From an uncultured Pedobacter sp. (GTDB lineage Bacteria > Bacteroidota > Bacteroidia > Sphingobacteriales > Sphingobacteriaceae), in contig CALLKE010000181.1 in the NCBI GenBank assembly GCA_938008555.1, positions 1 to 17,976 on the forward strand: a DNA stretch of 17,976 nt. Direction: 5' to 3'. The notes beneath the pieces are model-generated. The model was not told the origin of the DNA and searched no databases. It worked only from the letters and a program-made list of their open reading frames with translations. How positions within the stretch are numbered: the first letter of the stretch is position 1; each line of letters begins with the position of its first letter. A program made the translations under genes and the position numbers. This document shows, one piece after another, positions 1 through 7,481 of the stretch.

Positions 1-245
1 TACTTTTTTATCCCTGAAAAGAGTCATCATACATTTAGATACACTACCGTTTTTATCTCTAATAGTAGAAGCAAAAAGTTTTTTGCGAAGTCATTTGATC
101 GGAGGCTATAAGTGAATATCCACAAGAGATATAAAGGATACCAGGATACGTTAAGCCCCGTAATGAGACCTATGACTTGCAGTCAAAAGGAGAATAGTAA
201 AATCGACTCTGATCAAATGGCACCAAGCTGCTGTAGGAGTTAAAA
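1..245. other. Unassigned leading region, no gene identified
   Basis: No open frame here resembles a protein I know, and I see no tRNA or rRNA. The longest plus-strand frame runs from a GTG at 112 to a stop at 241-243 (43 residues, Cys/Lys-rich) and has no convincing start region. The opposite strand is interrupted by stops. A weak hairpin (GCAAAA...TTTTGC) lies around 71-86. It could be the 3' flank of the minus-strand mmcQ-like gene or a decayed gene. Confidence 0.4.
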
Positions 246-596
246 TTAGGATTGAGGTCGTCTATGTTTGGGTAAACTCTGAACAACAAGATCGTACGAG
301 TCATCGATCATTTTCAGCAATTGATCATCCGTCAACCCACCTGTAATTGATACTGTATTCCAGTGCTTTTTGCTCATATGGTAACCTGGCTCTACTTCGA
401 CATATTGTTCCCGTAAAGCAACCGCTTCTTCAGGGTCGCATTTGACATTAAAAGAGCTTGGATTTTCAAGATCTATCAGTAAAAACATTTTATCATAGAT
501 CTTAAAAACAAGTGTTTGTTCATCAAAAGGGAAAGCCTCTTCTGCATCAGGCTTGGCTAAACAATAATCTCGAATCGATTCAACATTTAAAGCCAT
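246..596 (-). CDS. MmcQ/YjbR family protein
   Basis: This 116-residue protein matches the small MmcQ/YjbR family (CyaY-like fold; E. coli YjbR is the type member). Family features visible are the N-terminal helix with a short 'CLAKPDAEEAFPFDE' stretch, a strand 'TLVFKIYDKMFLLIDL', the 'FNVKCDPEEAVALREQY' segment, and the 'GYHMSKKHWNTV' motif followed by a C-terminal helix containing 'LIDDSYDLVVQSLPK'-like sequence. Length is usual for the family. A DNA-binding role has been proposed for the family, but the function is not settled. It lies 51 nt downstream of apaG on the same strand and is probably the last gene of a dusB-apaG-mmcQ transcript. The ATG at 594-596 is the natural start, with no closer alternative. 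Confidence 0.85.
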   Translation of the reverse strand: MALNVESIRDYCLAKPDAEEAFPFDEQTLVFKIYDKMFLLIDLENPSSFNVKCDPEEAVALREQYVEVEPGYHMSKKHWNTVSITGGLTDDQLLKMIDDSYDLVVQSLPKHRRPQS

Positions 597-647
597 ACAG
601 TAAATTATCTTTTATTGAAATCTCAGTTACAGTCATTATGCACAATA

Positions 648-1034
648 CTAATTCAGCCTAAATGTAGCCATCAAATAAAACTTGGGGATACTCACACGAA
701 AATGCTCATCATCAACTATCCTTTTCATCTCGTAGAAGCCCACCATGCTACCAATGTCTGTACTTAGGTTACATGCCGAAACATATTCATGGCAGTCTCC
801 TGGCTCAATAATAGGCTGCAAACCAACTACACCCTCTCCCTCTACGATTCGTCGCATACCACTAGAGTCAAAAATTTGCCATTGTCTACTCAAAAGCTGT
901 ATACGATAATCACTCAGGTTTTGGATGATAATTTTATAAGCGAACACAAAGTGTCTATTAGCTGGGTCAGAGTATTGGGATTCATAAATGGATTCCGCTG
1001 ATACTTTTACACCATCCGTAATTTCGGCTGTCAT
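648..1034 (-). CDS. apaG: ApaG domain protein
   Basis: A 128-residue single-domain protein of the ApaG family, which has an Ig/fibronectin-III-like beta-sandwich fold. The hallmark glycine loop and following strand are present: 'EGEGVVGLQPIIEPGDCHEY' then 'VSACNLSTDIGSMVGFYEM', matching the family pattern GxGVVGxQPxLxPGxxxxYxS. The upstream segment 'FVFAYKIIIQNLSDYRIQLLSRQW' gives the usual second and third strands. Length is typical (about 125 aa). E. coli ApaG has been linked to Co2+ resistance/Mg2+ efflux, but its biochemical role is unclear. The gene lies between dusB (55 nt upstream) and the mmcQ-like gene (51 nt downstream) on the same strand, suggesting co-transcription. The ATG at 1032-1034 gives the expected N-terminus. 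Confidence 0.93.
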   Translation of the reverse strand: MTAEITDGVKVSAESIYESQYSDPANRHFVFAYKIIIQNLSDYRIQLLSRQWQIFDSSGMRRIVEGEGVVGLQPIIEPGDCHEYVSACNLSTDIGSMVGFYEMKRIVDDEHFRVSIPKFYLMATFRLN

Positions 1035-1089
1035 AACAATATATTTTGAATAGGTTTTTAAAAAACTGGAAGGACTAATTCCACATTAA

Positions 1090-2082
1090 CTAAGTCACAG
1101 CAGGTTCAAGCCGAGCACCGATTTCTTCTAGAACGGAGTGAATCTCTAAAATATTTTCTAGCGACACTAATTTTACTCGATACTCTTTGAAGTTGGGAAT
1201 TCCTTTAAAATAATTTGCATAATGACGGCGCATTTCAAAAATGCCTGTCCGTTCACCTTTCCAAGCAACAGATTTATCTAAATGAGTTTTGCAAGTATGG
1301 ATGCGTTCGTTCAAAGTTGGGCCAGGCAAGAGCTCTCCCGTTTCAAAAAAATGTTTAATCTCTCGAAATATCCAAGGGTAGCCGATTGCTGCTCGTCCGA
1401 TCATAATTCCATCGACTTCATATTGCATACGCCAGCTCATCGCTTTGTCGACGCTATCCACATCTCCATTTCCCAAAATGGGTATTCGAATTCTAGGATT
1501 GCGTTTAATCTCTCGTATCAGAGTCCAGTCAGCCTGGCCTTTGTACATTTGCGCCCGAGTACGCCCATGAATGGTTAAAGCCTGAATGCCTATATCCTGC
1601 AATCGCTCGGCAACTTCATATACATTTTTAGTGTGATCATCCCAGCCCAAGCGTGTTTTTACCGTAACGGGCAAGTGGGTCGATTCAATAACGGCTTTGG
1701 TCATTTTCACCATCTTGTCAATGTCTTGAAGCAAACTTGCTCCTGCCCCACGACAAGCCACATTCTTAACCGGACAACCGTAATTGATATCAATCAAATC
1801 TGGATCTGCTGCCGATGCGATACGAGCAGCTTCGCGCATGGTTTCAATATCGCTACCAAATAATTGGATCCCAATTGGGCGCTCATATTCAAACACATCT
1901 AATTTTTGGACACTCTTGGCAGCATCACGAATCAAACCCTCCGAAGAAATAAATTCGGTGTACATCATATCCGCCCCATTTTGTTTGCACACATAGCGAA
2001 ACGGTGGATCACTCACATCCTCCATAGGTGCCAACAAAAGCGGGAACTCCCCCAGATCTATATTTCCAATCTTAACAGACAT
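1090..2082 (-). CDS. dusB: tRNA-dihydrouridine synthase (DusB type)
   Basis: FMN-dependent enzyme reducing uridine to dihydrouridine in tRNA (cytoplasm). The 330-residue protein has the full TIM-barrel plus helical domain of the Dus family. Visible motifs are the FMN-site 'LAPMEDVSDPPFR' (17-29), the catalytic-cysteine loop 'DINYGCPVKNVACRGAGASLL' with Cys103 in GCP, 'VTVKTRLGW' (139-147, Lys142), 'TIHGRTRAQMYKG' (170-182, His172), the phosphate-binding 'GNGDV' (204-208) and 'DGIMIGRAAIGYPWIF' (224-239). The C-terminal part with 'RRHYANYFKG' matches DusB/NifR3-type enzymes, so DusB is favoured over DusA or DusC. It is the first gene of the minus-strand group with apaG and mmcQ, and divergent from the CPBP gene with 56 nt between starts. 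A TAnnTTTG box lies about 32 nt upstream of the ATG. Confidence 0.95.
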   Translation of the reverse strand: MSVKIGNIDLGEFPLLLAPMEDVSDPPFRYVCKQNGADMMYTEFISSEGLIRDAAKSVQKLDVFEYERPIGIQLFGSDIETMREAARIASAADPDLIDINYGCPVKNVACRGAGASLLQDIDKMVKMTKAVIESTHLPVTVKTRLGWDDHTKNVYEVAERLQDIGIQALTIHGRTRAQMYKGQADWTLIREIKRNPRIRIPILGNGDVDSVDKAMSWRMQYEVDGIMIGRAAIGYPWIFREIKHFFETGELLPGPTLNERIHTCKTHLDKSVAWKGERTGIFEMRRHYANYFKGIPNFKEYRVKLVSLENILEIHSVLEEIGARLEPAVT

Positions 2083-2113
2083 TGATTACCTTCAACTCAA
2101 TTTTAAGCGACCC

Positions 2114-2121
2114 CAAATTTA
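2114..2121 (-). promoter_or_regulatory. Candidate -7 box for dusB (TAAATTTG)
   Basis: Read on the minus strand, TAAATTTG matches the Bacteroidota primary-sigma -7 consensus TAnnTTTG. It would start transcription roughly 25 nt upstream of the dusB ATG (2082). A TTG lies upstream, but at about 23 nt, slightly longer than the usual spacing to the -33 element, so only the -7 box is convincing. It falls in the 56-nt divergent gap. Confidence 0.45.
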
Positions 2122-2138
2122 CGGATAATTAGCCATTC

Positions 2139-3059
2139 ATGCCTCAAGCAAAACGCCCTCCATTTTTATCACTCATTTTATTGATCGTACTTGCATTAAC
2201 TGGGGCTTTACTTTTTACCACACTTGGTGTGGCTATCTCGGGTTTTATATATGGTTTTAGCAATACTCTTCACTCTATCTCTGCCCCCGCATCGTGGAAG
2301 AGAAATGAGATGGATACAGCGATCTTAAGAATTATACAAATATTTTCTTCGTGCGGGATATTCATTGTGCCCGCGCTATTTTTTGCAAAAATAGAGGGTG
2401 AAGACCGGAGAAATTATTTAAAACTCAATACTCCGTCCTGCCTATTAATTGCGTTTACTGCCCTTATCATGGTAGCTTCGATGCCTATTTTAGAATGGGT
2501 CACAACATTAAATCAAAAAATGGAACTCCCTCATGTTCTCAAAGGCATAGAACAATGGATGCGAAACAAGGAAGATACCACGAAAGGGTTTGTGCATAGT
2601 TTATTAATCATGCACACGCCAGCTACGCTTTTTATCAATTTATGCATGATTGCCATCATACCTGCTGTTGGAGAGGAGCTCATCTTTAGAGGCTGCTTAC
2701 AACATATTTTTAGAAACTGGACAGGTAGCCAGCATATCAGTATTTGGATAGTTGCATTCATTTTTAGTGCAATACATGTACAATTTTTTGGTTTCTTCCC
2801 CAGGATGTTATTGGGTGCACTGTTTGGCTATTTATTACTTTGGAGTGGTAGTTTATACGTACCCATATTCGCTCATCTTATCAATAATGCAGCAGTCGTT
2901 ATTGCTTCCTATATATACCAACAAAGGGGCTTACCGATCGATCAAATTGATCAAACAGAACCAAGTGTATGGTACATGTATTTGCTTAGCTTTGCAGCTA
3001 CAATCACATTGTTATACAGCTTTTACAAAATCTCGCTAAATCAGCGTCAATCATCCTAG
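2139..3059 (+). CDS. CPBP family intramembrane metalloprotease (CAAX/bacteriocin-processing type)
   Basis: A 306-residue polytopic membrane protein with the conserved motifs of the CPBP (Abi, Rce1-related) glutamate intramembrane proteases. These are 'EELIFR' (EExxxR; Glu179, Glu180, Arg184), 'FSAIH' (FxxxH; Phe209, His213) and 'HLINN' (HxxxN; His246, Asn250). Hydrophobic segments lie near 9-34, 64-83, 101-121, 165-178, 200-218, 224-245 and 278-298. The physiological substrate is unknown. It begins the plus-strand group and is followed after only 3 nt by the DUF2007 gene and then cdsA, so the three are very likely one operon. From memory, CPBP and CdsA genes are often neighbours in Bacteroidota. 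The ATG at 2139 follows closely after the divergent promoter region. Confidence 0.9.
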   Translation: MPQAKRPPFLSLILLIVLALTGALLFTTLGVAISGFIYGFSNTLHSISAPASWKRNEMDTAILRIIQIFSSCGIFIVPALFFAKIEGEDRRNYLKLNTPSCLLIAFTALIMVASMPILEWVTTLNQKMELPHVLKGIEQWMRNKEDTTKGFVHSLLIMHTPATLFINLCMIAIIPAVGEELIFRGCLQHIFRNWTGSQHISIWIVAFIFSAIHVQFFGFFPRMLLGALFGYLLLWSGSLYVPIFAHLINNAAVVIASYIYQQRGLPIDQIDQTEPSVWYMYLLSFAATITLLYSFYKISLNQRQSS

Positions 3060-3062
3060 AGA

Positions 3063-3263
3063 ATGGAAAAAGATTGGGTCAAAATTTATACCTCATCCGA
3101 TTTTTTCAAATCAGAAATCGTTCGCCAAGTTTTGGTTGATCATCAAGTAGTAGCAGTGATCATGAACAAACAAAATCCCTATCAAATAGGTGAAGTAGAA
3201 GTCTATATTCATCAAAACGATTTCCAAGAAGCATTAGAAATTATTATAAAAAACGAACTATAA
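3063..3263 (+). CDS. DUF2007 family small protein
   Basis: A 66-residue protein matching the DUF2007 ('putative signal transducing protein') family. It has the usual opening 'WVKIYTSSDFFKSEIVRQVL', the central strand 'VVAVIMNKQNPY', and the ending 'GEVEVYIHQNDFQEALEII', where an acidic/aromatic strand precedes a helix. The fold resembles a small ferredoxin-like alpha/beta domain, and no enzymatic residues are evident. No function is established. Its ATG lies 3 nt after the CPBP stop, and its own stop (TAA, 3261-3263) is immediately followed by the cdsA ATG, so translation of all three genes is probably coupled. Confidence 0.85.
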   Translation: MEKDWVKIYTSSDFFKSEIVRQVLVDHQVVAVIMNKQNPYQIGEVEVYIHQNDFQEALEIIIKNEL

Positions 3264-4079
3264 ATGAAAACGCGAGCAATGACTGGATTTATTTTTGTGG
3301 GGGTGATACTTGCTTCGCTGCTGTTTGGGTGCTATGTGTTCACATTGTTTGTCTTGATACTAAGTATTCTAGCTGTCGATGAGTTTTATCATCTGATCGG
3401 TAATAATACCATCAAGCCGCAGAAACTAGGAGGAACTCTTCTGTCGATCAGTATTTATTTACCTCTATACCAATACTTGTTTAAAAATGAGCCATTCCAA
3501 AACTTGCTTTTTTGTGTCCCCATTATAATCGCCATTTTTATTTTCGAGCTCTATAGAAAGCAGCTAAGTCCATTTCAAAATATTGCCTATACATTACTGG
3601 GAGTCCTGTATGCGGCTGTTCCATTTTATTTTTTTTATGCTTTAGCTTTTACTGATGGAACTTTCAATATGCATTATCCACTGGGATTTCTGCTTTTACT
3701 TTGGGCTAGTGATACTGGAGCTTATCTATTTGGTTCTCGATTTGCTAAACACCAATTGTTTAAACGCCACTCACCAAAAAAATCGTGGGAAGGTTTCTTT
3801 GGAGGTATGTTTACCAGTACACTCTTGGCTTTAGGCATCAGCTGTTATTTTAAAGAACTCTCATTCATACACTGGTTGATTACTTCCCTCATCGTGGTGA
3901 TTATCGGAACGTTCGGTGATTTATCTGAGTCAATGTTGAAACGAAGTTTATCCGTTAAAGACTCCGGCTCTCTTTTGCCTGGGCATGGGGGCATACTTGA
4001 TCGTTTTGATAGTTTATTGTTAGCAGCACCGCTCGTTTTTGTGTATCTACACTTTGTACGTGTTTTTAACTTGGGTTGA
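3264..4079 (+). CDS. cdsA: Phosphatidate cytidylyltransferase (CDP-diglyceride synthase)
   Basis: Makes CDP-diacylglycerol from CTP and phosphatidic acid at the inner membrane, the branch point to phosphatidylethanolamine and phosphatidylglycerol. The 271-residue protein has about seven to eight hydrophobic segments. It carries the complete C-terminal CdsA signature at 223-249, with S223, K226-R227, K232-D233, H241-G242-G243, D246-R247 and D249 as expected, plus the upstream 'SPKKSWEGFFGG' motif (170-181). Length is usual. The start codon directly abuts the stop codon of the DUF2007 gene, so its translation probably depends on ribosomes finishing that gene. No phosphatidylserine decarboxylase or synthase gene follows within the window. 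Confidence 0.95.
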   Translation: MKTRAMTGFIFVGVILASLLFGCYVFTLFVLILSILAVDEFYHLIGNNTIKPQKLGGTLLSISIYLPLYQYLFKNEPFQNLLFCVPIIIAIFIFELYRKQLSPFQNIAYTLLGVLYAAVPFYFFYALAFTDGTFNMHYPLGFLLLLWASDTGAYLFGSRFAKHQLFKRHSPKKSWEGFFGGMFTSTLLALGISCYFKELSFIHWLITSLIVVIIGTFGDLSESMLKRSLSVKDSGSLLPGHGGILDRFDSLLLAAPLVFVYLHFVRVFNLG

Positions 4080-4147
4080 TTTTCAAAACGGATTCCTTTC
4101 TTTCAATTCAGCAATTCTCCCCATTTCATAATGCCTCTAAAACTAAG

Positions 4148-4155
4148 TACATTTG
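4148..4155 (+). promoter_or_regulatory. Candidate -7 box for hscA (TACATTTG)
   Basis: TACATTTG matches the TAnnTTTG -7 consensus of Bacteroidota. A TTTC about 20 nt upstream could be a degenerate -33 element. Transcription would start near 4160-4163, downstream of the alternative TTG codon at 4153, which therefore cannot be the start if this promoter is real. This favours the ATG at 4177. Confidence 0.45.
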
Positions 4156-4176
4156 GGGCTTGCTGAGGAATGTGTT

Positions 4177-6033
4177 ATGGCTAAAATTTCTATTAACCTG
4201 GCAACAGGTTCGATCCAAAAAGAAGATTTAATTGTAGGTATTGATCTAGGAACTACCAATAGTTTGGTCGCATTTATCAACCCCGAAGGAAACCCACAAA
4301 TCATTAATGACACTGGTAAAGGAGTACTTGTTCCCTCTGTCGTACATTTTAATACTGACGGTAGTCTACTTGTTGGGAATGAAGCTAAGCAGTTTCTCAT
4401 TACTGATCCCTCTAATACTATTTTCTCTGTCAAACGTTTACTCGGTCGTTCATACCACGATCTTAAAAATCATCAAGCTTTTTTCTCTTATAAAATAATC
4501 GATGATAATACAGAAGGCTTGATACACGTAAAAATCGGCAATACATTTTACACGCCGATTGAACTTTCAAGCCTAATACTAAAAGAGCTAAAAGAGCGAG
4601 CAGAACATGCACTAAAAACACCCATCAATCGGGCGGTGGTTACTGTTCCAGCCTATTTTAATGATAGTCAACGTCAAGCAACGCGTGATGCAGGAAAACT
4701 AGCAGGGCTAGATGTTTTACGTATCGTCAACGAACCTACTGCTGCTAGCTTGGCCTATGGGATTGGCCTACATCCAGAGCAGGAAAAAACAGTTGCGGTA
4801 TATGATTTAGGGGGTGGAACATTTGATGTATCTATCCTCAGAATACAAAATGGCATATTTGAAGTTTTATCAACTAATGGAGATACTTTTTTGGGTGGCG
4901 ACGATTTTGATCGCACAATTATAGACTACTGGATTATTCAAAATAAATTAGATCCTACTGAGCTCACGAACAATCAAGAACTCACTCAGGCATTACGTCT
5001 AAAGGCAGAAGAAGCTAAAAAAGCATTAACTACCCAAAATTTATTTAATGGTTCTGTTAACCATATTCCCTGTGCCATCACCAAAATCACTTTTGAGGAA
5101 TTGATAGCAGACAAGGTCCAACAAACAATTGATTGTTGTAAAAATGCCTTACACGATGCCCAATTAACAACTAATGAAATTGACGAAGTAATTCTAGTTG
5201 GAGGGTCAACACGCACTCCATTGATCAAACAGAAAGTAGCTGAATTTTTTCAAAAACCGATTCACGATCAAATCAATCCAGACGAGGTAGTTGCCCTAGG
5301 TGCTGCTATACAATCTGATATTTTAGCAGGAAATCGCAAGGATATCTTGTTATTAGATGTGACACCTCTTTCGCTCGGTGTTGAAACAATGGGAGGATTG
5401 ATGGATGTCATCATTCCAAGGAATTCAAAAGTGCCAACCAAAGCAGGTAGGCAATACACAACCTCTGTCGACGGACAAGTGAATATGAGAATAGCTGTTT
5501 ACCAAGGTGAGCGTGATTTAATTAAAGAGAATCGAAAATTAGCCGAATTCGATTTGAAAAATATTCCAGCGATGCCGGCTGGTCTACCCAAAGTAGATAT
5601 CAACTTTCTACTCAATGCAGATGGAATACTGACCGTTCAAGCCCATGAAATTAGATCCGGTGTTAAACAAGAAGTAGAAATAAAACCCAGCTACGGTCTC
5701 ACAGATCAGGAGGTAGAACGAATGTTACTGGAAAGTGTTCAAAATGCGAAAGGAGATATTAATCAGCGCATGCTCATCGAGGCTAAAACAGAAGCTGAGC
5801 AAATGATTTATACCGTAGAACGATTTTTAAAGAAGCACACAAGCTCCCTTTCCAAAAAAGAAACAGAGGACACTGAGCAGTTGGTAAGCAAATTAAAAGA
5901 TGTACTAAATTCAGGGAGCAAAGACCTAATTCTAAAAAATGTAGATCAATTAAATGAATTCACTCGTCCTTTTGCGGAGCGTGTAATGGACGATGCAATT
6001 GCTCAATCGATGAAAGGCAAGACGATTAAATAA
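4177..6033 (+). CDS. hscA: Hsp70-type Fe-S assembly chaperone HscA
   Basis: An Hsp70 ATPase of the HscA branch, which with HscB helps transfer Fe-S clusters from IscU. Counting from the ATG at 4177 (618 aa), phosphate-1 motif 'IDLGTTNS' is at 22-29, phosphate-2 'VYDLGGGTFDVS' at 208-219, adenosine motif 'ILVGGSTRTP' at 339-348, and the substrate-domain opening 'LDVTPLSLGVE' at 393-403. Features favouring HscA over DnaK are about 20 residues before the first motif, 'LVPSVVHF' and 'SVKRLLGRS' early in the ATPase domain, and a short C-terminus without a Gly-rich tail. An in-frame TTG at 4153 would add 8 residues. I reject it because the ATG has a purine-rich GAGGAA 7 nt upstream and begins the family-like 'MAKISINLATGS'. 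No isc/suf genes or hscB are adjacent. Confidence 0.88.
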   Translation: MAKISINLATGSIQKEDLIVGIDLGTTNSLVAFINPEGNPQIINDTGKGVLVPSVVHFNTDGSLLVGNEAKQFLITDPSNTIFSVKRLLGRSYHDLKNHQAFFSYKIIDDNTEGLIHVKIGNTFYTPIELSSLILKELKERAEHALKTPINRAVVTVPAYFNDSQRQATRDAGKLAGLDVLRIVNEPTAASLAYGIGLHPEQEKTVAVYDLGGGTFDVSILRIQNGIFEVLSTNGDTFLGGDDFDRTIIDYWIIQNKLDPTELTNNQELTQALRLKAEEAKKALTTQNLFNGSVNHIPCAITKITFEELIADKVQQTIDCCKNALHDAQLTTNEIDEVILVGGSTRTPLIKQKVAEFFQKPIHDQINPDEVVALGAAIQSDILAGNRKDILLLDVTPLSLGVETMGGLMDVIIPRNSKVPTKAGRQYTTSVDGQVNMRIAVYQGERDLIKENRKLAEFDLKNIPAMPAGLPKVDINFLLNADGILTVQAHEIRSGVKQEVEIKPSYGLTDQEVERMLLESVQNAKGDINQRMLIEAKTEAEQMIYTVERFLKKHTSSLSKKETEDTEQLVSKLKDVLNSGSKDLILKNVDQLNEFTRPFAERVMDDAIAQSMKGKTIK

Positions 6034-6048
6034 ATTATCTCCCCTCTC

Positions 6049-6588
6049 TTATTTTTCTAGGATAGTTTTCAAGTTATTCAAACCTGTTTGCAAGTCACCT
6101 CCTAGCACTTTATCCATGTCCATTGTAAGCAGCATGAGATTCATTGGATAGCTCATTTTCCCTTTAAAGCCCCACTGTACTTTCGTTTGGTCAGGTGCAA
6201 TACTATCCGTAACCATATATGCTTGATCTGTGGCCTTAAAAGGTTTTTTAAAACGTAATTCATAATCAATCTTCTCATTAGGAACTACTGCCTGTATTTC
6301 TTGTTCTCCGATGCCAACATTTTTGACTTTGCTATTCCAAGAAGAAATAAACCCCGCAGTACCATCAACACCTTTATATTCCATTTTTGCATGAGGATCC
6401 ATCCGAGCCCAAACACTGTAGTTCTTTTGGTTTTTCAGAAATTTAATGTACCCAAAAACTTCTGATGCAGGTTTGTTAATGATTACTTCTCTTTCCACAG
6501 CATATTCTTCTTTTACAAACAATGCTACAATTAAAAGAACAACGACAAGACCTAAAAATGACAACAGAATCTTTATTACAATCTGCAT
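6049..6588 (-). CDS. Membrane-anchored SRPBCC family protein
   Basis: A 179-residue protein with one N-terminal membrane segment (about residues 4-24, Leu/Val/Ile-rich) followed by a single SRPBCC/polyketide-cyclase-like domain (START/Bet v 1 fold). Family features are the first strand 'VEREVIINKPASEVFGYIKF', the 'NYSVWARMDPHAKMEYKG' region, and alternating strands ending in a long C-terminal helix 'LQTGLNNLKTILEK'. Such domains bind hydrophobic ligands, but nothing identifies the ligand here. The frame extends 14 codons upstream to 6630. I chose the ATG at 6586-6588 because the membrane segment follows directly, whereas the longer form adds charged residues before it. It is convergent with hscA with only 15 nt between stop codons, and 58 nt downstream of the Tyr-rich secreted protein gene. 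Confidence 0.8.
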   Translation of the reverse strand: MQIVIKILLSFLGLVVVLLIVALFVKEEYAVEREVIINKPASEVFGYIKFLKNQKNYSVWARMDPHAKMEYKGVDGTAGFISSWNSKVKNVGIGEQEIQAVVPNEKIDYELRFKKPFKATDQAYMVTDSIAPDQTKVQWGFKGKMSYPMNLMLLTMDMDKVLGGDLQTGLNNLKTILEK

Positions 6589-6646
6589 GATGAATAAATT
6601 TATTTTTTTATAAGCCTTAGCAAGCCACAAACCTCACTCGATACAT

Positions 6647-7051
6647 TTACCACCTAAAACCTACACCAAAGTGAAATCGTCTCCAGCGATTCCCGTAGGG
6701 ATTTATATAGGGATTATAATAAGGATAAGAATAACTAGGGGCATAATATCCACCATTACCTGGATAATAATCCGGATAATAGTAACCATTGTAATAGCCA
6801 CCAACCATTCTCTCCTCATGGCGCCACTCTCGACGTTGTGCTCGACGTTGGTCTCTCGCCTCTCGCCAATCATATGCTTTATATGTATTCTGAAGGGTGG
6901 TTCCGTGCCAGGCCGTCAAAGAGTCTACCGCCTGCATATAGCGATCCATACTTTCTTTGTAACGCGGATTTTGATCAAAAACAGTGGTTTCTTGGCTGTA
7001 AGTCATTGCTGGAAGGACCAGCAAAATGGCTGCATAAAATATTTTTTTCAT
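6647..7051 (-). CDS. Small secreted Tyr/Gly-rich protein of unknown function
   Basis: A 134-residue protein I do not recognise. It starts with a clear Sec signal peptide ('MKKIFYAAILLVLPAMTYSQ', cleavage likely after Ser19 or Gln20). A helical region (about 35-60) and a very Arg/Glu-rich stretch (about 61-82, 'REARDQRRAQRREWRHEER') follow. Then comes a low-complexity segment rich in Tyr, Gly, Asn and Pro (about 84-121), and an ending 'RRFHFGVGFRW' with alternating aromatic residues and a terminal Trp. The ending resembles the last strand of outer-membrane beta-barrels, though the protein is too short for a normal barrel. Similar Tyr-rich secreted proteins occur widely in Bacteroidota. A TAnnTTTG box lies about 47-54 nt upstream of the ATG. 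The SRPBCC gene follows on the same strand. Confidence 0.7.
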   Translation of the reverse strand: MKKIFYAAILLVLPAMTYSQETTVFDQNPRYKESMDRYMQAVDSLTAWHGTTLQNTYKAYDWREARDQRRAQRREWRHEERMVGGYYNGYYYPDYYPGNGGYYAPSYSYPYYNPYINPYGNRWRRFHFGVGFRW

Positions 7052-7097
7052 GAGCTTACAAGTTAATGATCCCAGTAAATATTCTATCTGTATATAT

Positions 7098-7105
7098 CAA
7101 ATTTA
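7098..7105 (-). promoter_or_regulatory. Candidate -7 box for the Tyr-rich secreted protein (TAAATTTG)
   Basis: On the minus strand TAAATTTG matches the TAnnTTTG consensus and would give a leader of about 40 nt before the ATG at 7051. No TTTG lies at the usual -33 distance, so the support is the -7 box alone. Confidence 0.4.
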
Positions 7106-7349
7106 CGATTTTTATTGATTATTTTTTAATGTAAAACAAATGTTCCACTTTCAGATTTTTAAATTAACAGGTATAATCTCATTTCTTGTAAAAGGCTATA
7201 GCAGGCATATTTTATGAGACAAATTATCGATTTAATGGATACCCAAAAGCGAGGTTAAATATGAGATTATTTAGACTTTGACCATGATTTTAGGATTAGC
7301 ACAATATTAGGGCTTTCGTAAATCAAAATCCTGTAATTTCTCTAATCCT

Positions 7350-7368
7350 GATCAATTAGCAATTGATC
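7350..7368. repeat. Palindrome GATCAATT-AGC-AATTGATC
   Basis: Perfect 8-bp inverted repeat with a 3-nt spacer, about 115 nt upstream of the TonB-C gene. Size and symmetry suit a dimeric regulator site, but it could equally be a small hairpin. Nothing links it to a known regulator. Confidence 0.45.
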
Positions 7369-7448
7369 TCTTGAACCTTGAATACGTGATTCTGACAAAA
7401 AATAAGTTTAAACAAGCTCTATGTATAGAAAGTGCTAACTTGTGCGTC

Positions 7449-7471
7449 ATCACTCAATTTAACCGAGTGAT
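7449..7471 (+). promoter_or_regulatory. Hairpin in the leader of the TonB-C gene
   Basis: ATCACTC and GAGTGAT form a perfect 7-bp stem around a 9-nt AT-rich loop, ending 10 nt before the ATG at 7482. It would lie in the 5' leader and could affect translation initiation or be an operator. No T-run follows, so it is not a good terminator. Confidence 0.4.
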
Positions 7472-7481
7472 CTTACTTTAA

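Larger units (their letters stand above)
7052..7481. other. 430-nt divergent intergenic region with palindromes, no gene seen
   Basis: This region separates the divergent Tyr-rich protein gene and the TonB-C gene. No open frame of useful length is present. It contains an 8+8 bp palindrome at 7350-7368 (GATCAATT, AGC spacer, AATTGATC), a complementary pair AGGATTAG (7292-7299)/CTAATCCT (7342-7349) next to it, and a 7-bp hairpin just before the TonB-C start (7449-7471). A TAAGTTTA at 7403-7410 with a TTG about 22 nt upstream is a weak promoter candidate for the TonB-C gene. I see no riboswitch or tRNA. Confidence 0.5.

Noticed and set aside
112..243. Small plus-strand frame of 43 residues (GTG start) in the leading region
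   Set aside because: No recognisable family, Cys/Lys-rich, no supporting start signal. The opposite strand is equally unconvincing, so I left the region unassigned.
4153..4176. TTG start that would lengthen HscA by 8 residues
   Set aside because: The TTG lies within a likely promoter -7 box (TACATTTG), and the ATG at 4177 has a GAGGAA upstream and a family-like N-terminus.
4177..6033. DnaK instead of HscA
   Set aside because: The extension before the first phosphate motif, the LVPSVVHF and SVKRLLGRS segments, and the missing C-terminal tail fit HscA better.
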